Positions 41,032-49,885 of a stretch of DNA of 64,000 bases are shown piece by piece. The stretch covers positions 12,133,475 through 12,197,474 of the forward strand of contig SSBO01000001.1 in assembly GCA_005281725.1 (NCBI GenBank), given 5' to 3'. Origin of the DNA: Wuchereria bancrofti. Taxonomy: Eukaryota > Nematoda > Chromadorea > Rhabditida > Onchocercidae. Within the stretch, counting starts at the first letter, position 1. The number at the start of each line of letters is the position of its first letter. A model generated the notes under the pieces. The model saw only the letters and a list, made by a program, of their open reading frames with translations. It was not told where the DNA came from and did not search any database. A program made the position numbers and the translations under genes.

Positions 41032-44000
41032 GGAAAGAGAAAGAGATTGACAGATGGACAAAAAAAATAATTGTTATGATAATTTTTTCCTATCATAGCT
41101 ATTTTCAAAATGATATTATTGGTTAAATGATAATTGTGCATTGTGTTATTGGAAATATATTTGCTTCTTCAAATCAATTATAATCAATTTTATACATAAA
41201 CAAAATTATTTCACTCTTTTTCTTTTTCTTTTTAAACAAATCTAACTATTAAACAAATTTTGATAAAAAAAAAAAAATTGTTTATCAGATTTGTTTAAAA
41301 TTTTCATTTAATACTATTTTTAGATCTTTTTCTTTCCTGTATTTATTTAATTTTTTTTTTCTCTCATTTAAGATGATCAAACAATCAATACATCAACACC
41401 AAAAACTATTCGTAAGTGGAAGAAAACAAAAACAATAAAACAACAATGTTCAACTAGTCGATCTGATCAACAACCACCTCAACATTCATCTGCATTAGGT
41501 CAAAAAATTGTTGATTATCCTACAAGTGGTAGTGGTGATGTAAGTTTTTTGTTTTTGTTGTTGTTTGACTGAATAATTTTAGGAAAAGTTAGTTGATGTG
41601 ATGTTGGCAAATTTTTCATAAGCTAACTCAATATTTCACTTAATTATTTGATTTTAATTATCTAATCTACTTAGAGTTTTACGTGATTTATGATATGTAC
41701 ACGTATAGATTACCTGGATAACATGATATGAGTAAGTAAAGGTAAGATGAAAGAGTAAGAATGGATATGATATTATAGTGAAGAATGTTTTAATTGAACA
41801 TTTTATATTTAATTAATTGAAATTAAACAATTAAGCAAACATTTAGTTTAGCTTATCAGAAATTAGCTTAAGCAATGAACAGATGAATATGGTGCATCAA
41901 AATGAAGTACTATTATTAAAATTAGCATATAAATTAGCTAACATCTAAATTATTAATTGTTAAGAATAATTTATTCGTTATTTTGCTAATAAACTTTTAT
42001 CAGTGATCTTCTAAGATAAGATTTGAATTGATATTATTTAAATTTTTTTTTATAGTGACATATGTTTTGATATGTTCATTTTTAAGTTAGCATTTTTTGA
42101 ATTTCTTCTCTTCAACCCATTGTATTTTTTTACACTTTTTTTTTCTTTCCTTTTGAAATATGCTATCAGAATTAAATTAATCATATGGAATCAGTGTGAA
42201 ATAGTAATAATTTGCATTATATTATTCATTTGATGAAATGGAAAATTTCATCTTCAAATTTTTTGTTTTCATTTTTTTATTTCTTTCTAAACGTTAATTA
42301 TATTATATCAAAAATTTGAATTTTTATTGATATTTTAATAAAATTTGTTGAAATTTTGCAGATGGTTCCATTAATTATCAGATTATGTGTTAAAGTAGTA
42401 GAAGCAAATGGTATGGATACAGTTGGCATTTATCGAATTCCGGGTAATACGGCTGCTGTGAATGCTTTGAAAGAAACACTTAATAGTGGCTTTTCAAATG
42501 TAAATATTTGAAATTTAAAAATATTTAAATTTAAAAAAAATATACAAATTCTTAAATTTCTATCTTGTACTGACAAAATTTATGAGAGAAAAATAAACAA
42601 ATAGAGATGAAAGAGAAAAGAAAGAAACAATCTTTCAATATATATGCAATTTGAAATATTAAGAAGTTTCAATATTTTGATAAAATTAATTTTATAATCA
42701 TTAAAGTAAACATTAGTAAGTTTCATTCAAGTGCTAATAATTTAGAATATTTTTCAATAAAAGTTATGATATATTAAATAAAAGTTAAACATAATGCTTA
42801 ACTATCGCAAAAAAAAATTCACAATATTAGCCATTTGTATAATTTAATTTCATTCATTTAGTTAAACTAATATAATTAAATCACAAATTAAAAAAAAATT
42901 TTTTTTCGTTTGTGGAAAAAGTCTAAAAGATAAGATTTTTTCCTTTATTTTTTTTTCAGATCGATTTTACGGATTCAAGATGGAATGATGTAAATGTTGT
43001 GAGTAGCCTGCTAAAAATGTTTTTGCGTAAATTACCGGAACCGTTGCTAACCGATAAATTATATCCATTTTTTATTGATGCAAATCGAATTGCTTCACAT
43101 CCACAACGATTACGAAAACTTCGTTATTTAGTAAATTATTTGTTCTTCCAAAAAAAAAAGAAATGGAAAATTTTTGTTTTCCTATATGATTTTATTTTTT
43201 AGTTTTTTTTTTTTTTTTTTTTAATAGATATGACAGTTTTTTTTTTCAAAAAATGTAAAAATGGAAAGTGTTTTCTCTCTTTAATGGAAAAAAGTTCTAT
43301 TTTTAAAGTTGAAAACAAATATACTTTAGTAATTAAAGTTATATAAAATGGTTTATGCTTATTTTATAGACTCGTAAACTTCCTTCCGCTCATTATCAAA
43401 CATTGAAATATTTAATGGAGCATTTAAGAGCAGTAGTTGAACACAGCGATGTTAATAAGGTTAACTTACAATTGAATTATTTGTTTTAATTTTTTTTTTT
43501 TTTTGTTATATTATTTTTTGATTTTTTTTAAACAAAAAGAAATTTTGTTTAATAATTATTAAAAAATGAAAAAATTTGAGTGAAAAATTGATGACTAACA
43601 AAGAAATTTAGTCGTAAGACTTTTTAACAAATTTCTTATTTGCCAATCAAATAAACATACTGTGCTTTTTGCAGATGGAAACGCGTAATTTAGCATTGAT
43701 GTTTGGTCCATCAATTGTAAGGCCAAGTGATGACAATATGGCTACCATGGTGACACATATGTCTGACCAATGCAAAATTATTGAAACATTCATTACTTAT
43801 GTATGATTTATTTAAATTCTTATTAATTACAAACTAAACTATTCTTATTCAAAATTAAACTTTCAACTTTAAGACAAATAAAAAATATAAATGAAAAAAA
43901 AAAAGAAGAAAAACAAATTATACTTTAATTCATTATACGATTTCATAGTTATACAGGATACAACTGTTTATCTTTTTGATTATTTCTATTTTTTCTTTTT

Positions 44001-47000
44001 TCCTGAATTTTTTAAATTAAAAAATTTTTTGTTTATAGTGTGATTGGATGTTTGATGATAATATTACGGCGGATGATGAAGTTCCACCACAAATTTTCAC
44101 ATCAAATGATTCTACTACTGGTAGTAATGTTGCAACTGGTAGTGCTGAAAATGATTCTAATATTAGCACTACATCATTTAATGATATGCATAATTTAATT
44201 AGACGTGTTAATGAGGCTGAAGCTATCGCTTTAATGGATGCACAAAAAAGTGGAAAGGTAATAATAGCATTTAATTAACACATTTTACTAATAATATTCA
44301 ATAATTTAACCTAAAATATAACTAACTGTTCACAACTGTTTAAAATATTTTCATCTATTTTAGATAAAACAAATTTTAAATGTGCGACGCAATTCGAAAC
44401 GTGAAAAACGAAAGAAACTACGTGATCATTCAATTCATGCTCCAAGTATTTCATCTACGCAAAATATATGTAAAGTTACAAGGGTAATGGATAGTGCTGC
44501 TAATACATCCGAACATTCAGTTACAGGAGTTTATCAGGTTTGTATCAGTTAGATTATCAGATTATCATTCTTTTGCTAGATAATATCTGAGATAGTTTTT
44601 ATATTGAATTCCGTAAAGTTATTTTTATCACTCTTTTCCTATTCAATGTAGCACCAGAAGTTACGTCTCGTAGAATTGCAGGAACGTGATATTGACGCCG
44701 AAATAGCTTCACGTCAACAGCAAACTCTAGGTAAGTGCACGCAGCAGTACGCTGGTACCAGTTCATCAGCTGATCATTCGCCTTCTCTTGGTTCCTCGCA
44801 TGATTCTACATCTCATACAGTAACTTCTCCTTTCAATTTATGCGAAATAAAAAATGAAAGTGCGGGAAATGTACAGAATTGTACGGAAGCAGATGAAATG
44901 AGACGTCGAAGACAAAAGGTCTTTTTTATATTAATTACATTCTACTTTTAGACTATTTCAATTTTAGTTCTAGTTCTAGTCGAAATAACTTTGAAATATA
45001 TTAATTTTTTTTTTGTTTGTTATTTTATTAAAATTAAATTTTAATAGCATTGGTAGCAAATTTTGGTAGCTTTTTCTTTCTTTTTGTTGAGCAACAAAAA
45101 AAATGAGCTAGAAGAATTCACTTGAATTTACTGTAAAATTTATTGATATAAGATAATAGATAGGTACTACTACTACTACTACCACTAATATTTAAACTAT
45201 GATATTTTTTTTTTGAAAGTAATAAATCTGTTTGAGTTACATAGATTTGAATTTCTTTTTTTTTTTTGTTCTGTTTAAATCAAAATTATTTTCTTTGATT
45301 TTTAGGAAATTTATTCCGCACGACGAATTTTTATTGCTGGTACAGATGCTGATCTAGATGATACGGATGCTGATTTGGATGAACTTGTTAATCATTCTCG
45401 TCATCTTAATTTAGCATCACTACCAACGCTTGATGTATTAAGCGCTGAAACACGTGAAAAAATTCGACGTTTACAACAACTTCAAGGATGGGCATCTACT
45501 GCACTTGAAAGACGTGATATTGAAATGGGAATGAAAACGAAACATTCTCTTCCACAAAAGGTTCATGGAGAAGTATTATTATTTTTGCTATTTGATAATT
45601 AATTTTATTAATTTAATTTTAAAAAAATTTATTCTACTAAGAAAAAAAAAAGTTTGTTCTACTAAATTGAATAAAATGTTAATAATTAATAAAATTCATA
45701 TTTCAATTTTTTTAGAAATTATCACCGCCACCACCACCACAACCACCAGTAACAGCACCACCAGTACCAGCACCACAACCACCATCATCACAATCAGTAT
45801 CAATGAAGACAACAACAGCAGAAGAATTTTCATCTACAGATGCTTTATCATTAACATCTGATTATAGTACGACATCATCTGCACCTTTAACTATACCTGT
45901 GACAATTTCTTGTATTGATCATTTGGCTGCTGCAAGTAGCGATTATGCGTCCAGTGATTTGTCACCATATACACGTAATGCTAGTGCATCACCTAGACAT
46001 CCTGATTTAGAAGTAAGTAATTTTAAAAACAAAATTTTAACTTTTATAGAAAAAAAAAAAGGGGAAAAAAAAAGTGAAATAGAAATGTTGTAATACTAAG
46101 ATTATTACTATATTTTACTATTTAATATATCATCAAGTAGAGAATTTTTTCTTTTTTATCATATCATTTATTTGCGATCAGAATTTTTTTTTTCCTATGT
46201 TGGAATTTAAATCTTTTTTTTTTCTGTTTAATTTTAATATGCAGAAAAGTATCATTTTTAACATTTGATTTATTTGTTCAGGTAACACAACTTAATTTTT
46301 CCACCGGTATTTCTGATCATTTCAAACGATCTGATCAAGGAATGCAATCATCTACTAGCGAAGATTGCTATAGTGGTTCCAGGGATCCGGAAGATGCTAT
46401 GCTTGGAATACCTTTATCATGTCAATATTTGTTTATCACTGAGACGAAACGTTCAGAAAGTCAGCCAAAGGTATTAAAATTTATCAATTCATTCAATTTT
46501 TTATTATCATATTACAGTATAAATAATAATTTATAAATAATAATTTATATAATATAAATAATTTATAAAGCACAGTATAAATAATAATTTTCATTCTTAT
46601 TTTTATATTCGGACAAAAGATTATGATTTATCTAAATTTGAATTTAAGACAGAATTAAAGTAAAATGAATTATAAAGAAATATTTGAAACAAGAAGTAAT
46701 TTTTCAAAATTTGAATCAATTTTAAATGTTGAATTTAATGGAAACTTTAAACAAAGTTACAAACAAATATCAGTGTTTAATTTTTTAGCTTCATCGATCT
46801 CATATGACAATTTCGGAATCTGAAATGGTAGATGTTATGCCGATTCCGGCAATTCAGTATTGTGAGAAAAATCCATCTATTGATGGATCTAAAATAAAAG
46901 CACATGTTAAAATGAGTGATCGGCGAGAGTTATGGAGGAGACATACACTTAGTGATATGGATATCATTCGTCAGGTTACTTTAGTAAAAAGTTTATTTTA

Positions 47001-47544
47001 AAGTTAAGTTGCAAAGTTAAGATATTCACCACCTGACTACACCGTAAATGACCTTTTACCTTTTCTTTTTTTTTTGCTATCATTTCAAAGGAAATTTATT
47101 GAATAAGAAAAGATTCATTGAAGAGATAAATTCTAAAAATGATCACTTCTATCACTTATAAGAGAATTGTCATACATTCATGATAAAATAATATTTCAGA
47201 CTTTAAAAGAAGAAACGAAACGTAAAAATAGTGCATCAACAACCTCACAAACCGGAAATACACATTCAAATATTGGTATTAAAGTAAATAAATTTGTTGA
47301 ATGGATGAAGAATTCCTCAGTTGTATTTGTAAATGATGATACTAATGAAAGTGAAAGAGTAGAAATTAGAGATAATAGTATCACTTGTGGTACCAATAAA
47401 AAACCTATAACAATGATGACATCATCAATAATACCAAAGATTGTTAGATCAACAGATGGTAGTGTTTCATCATCAATTGGATCAAATGGTGACATCACAT
47501 CACCAAGTGAAGTTTTACCTTCTTCGGGTGATGAACAATTATGA
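1..47544 (+). CDS. pac-1: PH and RhoGAP domain protein, ARHGAP21/23 (PAC-1) family; 5' partial, 28 exons traced
   Basis: Predicted GTPase-activating protein for a Rho-family GTPase (Cdc42 or RhoA in known relatives). PAC-1/ARHGAP21 proteins act at cell contacts, but that role is inferred from the family. The spliced model is open for at least 1,777 residues from the left edge to TGA at 47542-47544. Order: low-complexity Ser/Asn/Thr-rich N-terminal half, PH domain (about residues 585-710), Gln/His-rich linker, RhoGAP domain (about 950-1140), long Ser-rich tail. The GAP part has the arginine finger in GIYRIPG (CGA at 42434-42436), FLRKLPEPL and [13 protein letters not shown], in the order and spacing of ARHGAP21. 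No PDZ domain is visible; it may lie upstream of the window. Splice phases agree at every junction from exon 2 on; the exon 1-2 link is less certain. Family assignment is strong; the symbol is by orthology only. Confidence 0.9.
1796..2538 (+). repeat. 42-bp minisatellite, about 17.5 copies, in RhoGAP intron 1
   Basis: A pyrimidine-rich 42-bp unit (begins CATTTTCCACGTCATCCGTC) repeats head to tail with very little divergence. The main variant changes one T to C in the CACTCATTT part; one copy has CGTGATCC instead of CGTCATCC. The first copy is partly duplicated and diverged (near 1810-1840). Because 42 is a multiple of 3 and the unit contains no stop in any plus frame, all plus frames are open, including one reading [13 protein letters not shown]. 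That frame has no ATG at its start and no splice link, so I treat the array as non-coding. Confidence 0.95.
2785..2828 (+). repeat. T-run followed by G-run, G-quadruplex-prone
   Basis: A T-rich stretch is followed by G6, AGA, a G4 run, A and a G12 run (2802-2827). Four or more G tracts with short loops fit a quadruplex motif. It is the most G-rich patch in the first 50 kb. Confidence 0.7.
3843..5078 (+). other. RhoGAP intron 2, with GTA/TAG-type repeats
   Basis: Between 4046 and 4150 there is an imperfect tandem array of TAGTAGTA and ACTGATAATAGT-type units, roughly 40-50 bp per period. At 4404-4430 a T run is followed by GGGAGGTGGGGAGGGG. The rest is A/T-rich with homopolymers. Confidence 0.6.
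6871..9979 (+). other. RhoGAP intron 6
   Basis: About 3.1 kb of A/T-rich DNA with a (GA)n patch near 6941-6960 and many T and A runs. Open frames here are rich in Phe, Ile and Lys and have no splice or homology support. I see no gene. Confidence 0.6.
13395..13616 (+). repeat. AAT-type imperfect trinucleotide array
   Basis: Long run of AAT/AATAAC/AATAGT units on the plus strand, broken by GATAATG-type interruptions. Intronic. Confidence 0.85.
16146..16240 (+). CDS. weak candidate alternative terminal exon in RhoGAP intron 7
   Basis: After a TTTTAG acceptor (ends 16145) the sequence is in phase with exon 7 (G plus AC). It reads [20 protein letters not shown] and on to TAA at 16238-16240. It could not be a cassette exon, because no donor leaves the phase needed by exon 8. 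An AATAAA occurs about 130 bases downstream. It may be chance. Confidence 0.15.
18362..18492 (+). repeat. TTA / CTA trinucleotide array
   Basis: CTACTACT units, then a pure TTA block (about 18408-18444), then CTA and GCTATTACT units. It makes long open frames of Leu on the plus strand and of Ile/Val on the minus strand, which are artefacts of the repeat. Confidence 0.9.
19693..19845. repeat. short inverted-repeat element (MITE-like or hairpin) just upstream of exon 8
   Basis: The left arm contains AATATTTAAAGGGTCATTT (19709-19727). The right arm contains its near-perfect reverse complement AAATGACTCTTTAAATATT (about 19811-19829), one mismatch in 19. Looser similarity extends the arms outward to about 19693 and 19845. 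A second perfect 7-bp palindrome (GTTCATT TC AATGAAC) lies just inside the left arm. No transposase is present. Confidence 0.6.
20985..21050 (+). repeat. TG/TATG microsatellite
   Basis: GTATGTATGTATGTGTG-type units with a TATATATATG core. An open frame across it has a signal-like start but is driven by the repeat. Confidence 0.8.
21383..21452 (+). CDS. candidate alternative 3'-terminal exon of the RhoGAP gene (in intron 8)
   Basis: The acceptor CATCATAG ends at 21382. Exon 8 ends in phase 2 (AA), and joining AA to G at 21383 gives an open frame of 23 codons ([16 protein letters not shown], then ISCIHFT) to TAG at 21450-21452. An AATAAA lies 17 bases later (21469-21474). The stretch is less A+T-rich than its surroundings. 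An isoform using it would stop before the PH and GAP domains. The acceptor pyrimidine tract is only moderate, and chance open frames of this length do occur, so this needs transcript support. Confidence 0.4.
21469..21474 (+). terminator. AATAAA polyadenylation signal for the alternative terminal exon
   Basis: AATAAA lies 17 bases after the TAG at 21452. The hexamer is common by chance in DNA this A+T-rich; its position is the main argument. Confidence 0.3.
22859..23020 (-). CDS. coding-like island, possible terminal exon of an antisense nested gene
   Basis: On the minus strand an acceptor TTGTAG precedes 54 codons in phase 0, including [20 protein letters not shown] and ending [11 protein letters not shown] at TGA (22859-22861). 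A GTAAAA donor inside could end the exon earlier. The plus strand is also open from 22863 to TGA at 23000 ([18 protein letters not shown]), after a TAATCAG acceptor. The base composition stands out from the surrounding A/T-rich DNA. I cannot decide which strand, if either, is used. Confidence 0.2.
   Translation of the reverse strand, partial: DKNKRHTQFDLAMDDDDNVQPDIFTDSGSGSYFREVKVATNDKIERSAIMNIF
23495..23568 (+). repeat. 36-bp tandem duplication with GTACGTAC palindromes
   Basis: Two adjacent identical 36-bp copies beginning CAAGTCTCTTTATACGTACG. A decayed third copy lies just upstream (about 23470-23495). Each copy carries TACGTACGTG and GTACGTGA in near-inverted arrangement. Confidence 0.85.
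23960..24100 (+). CDS. candidate first exon of a nested small secreted protein in RhoGAP intron 8
   Basis: ATG at 23960 lies 3 bases after TTTAG (ends 23956), a spliced-leader-like position. The 47-codon frame begins MFTDYSLR and continues with a hydrophobic core [12 protein letters not shown], then TKSG and an acidic stretch ([14 protein letters not shown]) ending SHHPAQ at a CAG/GTAATG donor (24101). This is a classic signal-peptide layout. The frame reaches TGA at 24110 if unspliced. Phase 0 out does not match exon 9, so it is not a simple alternative start of the RhoGAP gene. The next exon is not certain; a phase-0 option starts at 25409. The family is unknown. Confidence 0.3.
25422..25501 (+). 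CDS. candidate alternative first exon of the RhoGAP gene (short PH-GAP isoform)
   Basis: ATG at 25422 opens 26 codons plus two bases ([18 protein letters not shown], then RKKSGLTYG) before a strong donor GG/GTAAGA at 25502. The exit phase is 2, exactly what exon 9 at 27547 accepts; the junction codon becomes GGG and reads on into [15 protein letters not shown] acceptor at 25405-25408 lies 13 bases before the ATG, as expected for spliced-leader addition. The resulting protein would keep the PH domain, GAP domain and tail but lose the N-terminal region. The evidence is frame, phase and splice-site quality only. Confidence 0.42.
27547..31918 (+). CDS. pac-1: RhoGAP gene, exons 9-13: basic stretch and PH domain
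   Basis: Exons: 27547-27733, 28677-28844, 29128-29259, 30977-31131 and 31753-31918. Exon 9 is Ser-rich. Exon 10 carries a basic cluster (RRRLKRS) and then GDVQKQGQL, which begins the first PH strand. Exon 11 holds the second and third strands ([18 protein letters not shown]). Exon 12 ends with the strand containing [17 protein letters not shown]. Exon 13 starts the C-terminal helix with the invariant PH tryptophan in [15 protein letters not shown] domains bind phosphoinositides or small GTPases; in ARHGAP21 the PH lies just N-terminal to the GAP domain, as here. Junction phases are 2 in, then 0,0,0,2,0. The exon 11 donor (GTTTGA) and exon 9 donor (GTTTTG) are weak but keep the frame. Confidence 0.88.
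27734..30976 (+). other. RhoGAP introns 9-11
   Basis: Introns 27734-28676, 28845-29127 and 29260-30976. The first contains a TTA/TTG trinucleotide patch (28455-28520). All are A/T-rich with T runs; no other feature was recognised. Confidence 0.6.
33594..33795 (+). repeat. 22-bp A/T-rich minisatellite, about 8-9 diverged copies
   Basis: The unit is close to AATACTTAAATTATTTTATACT. The three central copies (about 33685-33755) are nearly identical; the outer ones diverge (TGTCCTATTTTAAT-type endings). Confidence 0.85.
34080..34390. repeat. GA array and CT array flanking a GGCC-rich patch
   Basis: GAGAGAGAGAGAAAGGGAAA-type DNA at 34081-34125 and CTCTCTCTCTCTCCCTCCC-type DNA at 34358-34389 are inverted relative to each other. 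Between them lies unusually G+C-rich sequence including the near-perfect palindrome ATAGGCC-T-GGCCTAT and a second AGGCCTAA. Confidence 0.7.
38276..38345 (+). repeat. TG / TATG microsatellite
   Basis: GTATGTATGTGTATGTTGTG-type units. The minus-strand Thr-His open frame across it is an artefact of the repeat. Confidence 0.9.
40241..41539 (+). CDS. pac-1: RhoGAP gene, exons 14-16: Gln/His-rich linker between PH and GAP domains
   Basis: Exons: 40241-40557, 40743-40888 and 41373-41539, following the 8.3-kb intron 13. Exon 14 opens with a His run and then interrupted Gln runs, encoded by CAT and CAA/CGA repeats (40265-40330). A Ser-rich stretch follows. Exon 15 contains DSGSGYSEG. Exon 16 has a Lys-rich segment ([12 protein letters not shown]) and ends with [15 protein letters not shown] just before the GAP domain. 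This part is probably disordered and I see no folded domain. Phases 0 in, 2, 1, 0 out are consistent. The CAN repeat is a likely site of length variation between isolates. Confidence 0.85.
40558..47199 (+). other. short introns 14-27 of the RhoGAP gene
   Basis: Fourteen introns of about 105-822 bases lie between the listed exons. The longest is 41540-42361 (822 bases). Intron 40889-41372 contains a (GA)n (41009-41045), and intron 44919-45305 a CTA triplet patch (45165-45187). No further coding sequence was seen in them. Confidence 0.6.
42362..43800 (+). CDS. pac-1: RhoGAP gene, exons 17-20: RhoGAP catalytic domain
   Basis: Exons: 42362-42499, 42960-43130, 43370-43459 and 43675-43800, each a whole number of codons. 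Exon 17 reads [14 protein letters not shown] and carries the arginine finger in GIYRIPGN, which inserts into the GTPase active site. Exon 18 has the core helix [19 protein letters not shown]. Exon 19 has [16 protein letters not shown]. Exon 20 has [17 protein letters not shown] and [16 protein letters not shown]. All hallmark GAP residues are present, so the domain should be active. The [13 protein letters not shown] combination is especially like ARHGAP21/23, the basis for choosing that subfamily over other Rho GAPs. Confidence 0.95.
44039..47544 (+). CDS. pac-1: RhoGAP gene, exons 21-28: Ser-rich C-terminal tail
   Basis: Exons: 44039-44257, 44364-44537, 44652-44918, 45306-45560, 45716-46012, 46282-46470, 46789-46974 and 47200-47544, all whole codons. 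Exon 22 has a basic run ([12 protein letters not shown]). Exons 23-24 look helical and charged ([44 protein letters not shown]) and may form a coiled coil. Exon 25 begins with a proline-rich segment ([10 protein letters not shown]) that could bind SH3 or WW domains. The tail ends GDEQL at TGA 47542-47544, which is not a typical PDZ ligand. The exon 23 donor used for the frame (GTCTTT at 44919) is poor, whereas a near-perfect donor (CTAG/GTAAGT) lies inside the exon at 44731. Confidence 0.87.
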
Positions 47545-49885
47545 GCTTATTTCTTCATTTATTCTTTTGTTTTTTCTCGCCTAAGATTTCTTTGTAAATT
47601 TCAAAATTTATTAGTGACAATTAATTGGAGTAATTTTATCAAAATTTTCCCTTTTTTTAATAATAGTTTTTTAATTTTATATGAAATCATCGTCATTTCT
47701 TTCTCTTTTTCTTTTTTGATTAATATATTTTAGCTATTAAATTCTTTAAAAATTTCTCTATAATTTCAATGTCTTTCGAAATTTCTTGAAAATGTCTTCT
47801 TTTTTTTTCATGCTTTTTCTCTTTCATCGATTCTTTGTGATGTGAATGTAAATAGATTGCGATGAATTTATGAATCTATTTGTGCTAACTTTTTCTGTTA
47901 TATAAATGCTTATGTGATAAGTATACTTGTAATGATTCAATTTATTTTATAAGAAAAAAATTGATAATAATTTTTTGTGATATGCGACAAATATCAGCTC
48001 ACTTCATATGAATTTTTCTGTTGATAGTGATAATCGAAATGAAGAAATCATTTGCAAAATATACATATATATATGATAATGTATTATTATTATTATTATT
48101 ACTTTTCAATTTTAAAATAAAATTAATCTCTTCTAACTAATTTAAAATGAAAATTATGTGAAATTAATTTAGAATATTGCTATCACTTGTCGAGAAATCG
48201 GTGAAATATACCGAATGTTAAATTTTTTTATTTTTATTTATTTTTGTGTCATTCTTTCTCTCAATTTCTGAAGATATGCTTTTTTTTCCCACTTCATTAC
48301 TAACATTTTTACAAAATTTCTTATCCATTTCATTTATTTATTATTAAATGATATCTTCAACATTATTTCTCATAAATCAATTCATCATACAAAATTGCTT
48401 TACATTTTCATTGTTTCTTTTTTTTTGTTCCATTTTTTGAAAATTTCCATTTGTTTAATTGACCATTCTAAAACGATTATTGTAATTGTTGTGAGCGATA
48501 TTCGTATGTTTATTTTTGTTATTTTCATCTTTTGCATATTTTCAAACTTTCTTAATGCGCTATTTTGCACAAAACTCTTCCTAAACGTGTGTTAATGTAT
48601 TATTGTTTTAGGTATTTTTATTTTAATATTTCTTTCATTAATTGAAGAATATTTGTTCTAATATCTTTCCCATTTCGCTTGTGTAATTTTCTTCATTTTA
48701 TGTAAAAGTTTAATTTTTATTTTGATTGTATGCATATTTCTTCTTTACTTTCTCTTTTCCGCTTATTTGGATAACATTCATGTAATGAAGTAAATATGTG
48801 ATTAAGAAACAACTTATAACTTTAACTGAAACACACTTTCTGGCGCAAAAAGTTTAATACTTTGAAATTGCCAATGCTAACTGTACTGAATGTTGATGAA
48901 CTCAAGTTAAACCAAAAAAGAAGAAAAAAAAGAAAGAAAGAATCCATCATCTGCATAGCAGAATTTAAGAATTTACAGAAATTTGAACTTCCAAAGTGTT
49001 AAAAATTTATTCTTTCTGATCCTTTTCAAAGTAAAAACACTTCACATCTTTCAAAAGCTTAGTAAAAAGATGTTCAGAATTTTTCTTCATGACACAAATG
49101 CAATTTTTTAAATGAATAACTTGAAATTTTAAATTTTGTTTCAAAAAAAAGAGGAAAAGAATCCATTTCACATTAAAATCGATACTAAATAACAGCGTCT
49201 ATTTCATATTCTGAGAATTGTATTTCGAACATAATTGAGTGAATGAATGATTTATCATCAACGTCAACTGTAAAAATGCATATTTTTGTACAGCTCAAAT
49301 GACCATTTATAAATAAATGTCCCAAATTTGAGGTATTTTTATTAAAAGTTGAAATGAAGTGTATGTTAAAAGAATAAGGTCAATAGCAATGATAAAAAAA
49401 AAAAGAAAAAAAAAATAAACAGAAAGATGTGAAATAAAAGATGAACGAAGAATGATTTCCGTTCATTCATGAAAAATGAGGGCGGTACTCATTGATGATT
49501 GATTTAGATCAATGAATGAATGATTAATGAACCAGAAGTGATACGATCATATATTATCATACCTGTCTAGGTCAATCACACAACAACATGATGATACAAT
49601 CTATTTACTACTTCATATATTTGTGATATTTGGCAATGTAATGTAGCGCTTTGTTTTCTTTTTAAATTATAATTAATAACATTTTTTTTTTTTGAATTAA
49701 ATTTCTTCCATCACTTTTTTTTAACTAATAAATAAGTGTTGAAAGAGTTTTTTTTTTTTTTTAACATTTATGGAAGAAATTCAAATTTAGGTAAAGCAAG
49801 AATACAGTTTAGATCGAACAATAATAATAATATTATTATTATCTCAGCCGTATTTGTTTATATTTTTTTTTTTTTTTGTTTGTAT
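47545..49885 (+). other. intergenic region between RhoGAP and EGF genes
   Basis: Contains the RhoGAP 3'UTR and the presumed promoter of the EGF gene. A TTA run occurs near 48083-48102, and an AATAATATTATT palindrome near 49820-49840. A CTCAG at 49843-49847 is a possible leader acceptor about 40 bases before the EGF-gene ATG. No gene was recognised. Confidence 0.5.
48116..48121 (+). terminator. candidate AATAAA of the RhoGAP gene
   Basis: This is the first clear AATAAA I see downstream of the stop codon at 47544, implying a 3'UTR of about 580 bases. Other AATAAA hexamers occur further on (for example near 49310), so the true site is uncertain. Confidence 0.3.

Noticed and set aside
47196..47498. 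Minus-strand 100-codon frame
   Set aside because: Exact antisense of RhoGAP exon 28, whose plus frame is fixed by phase continuity.
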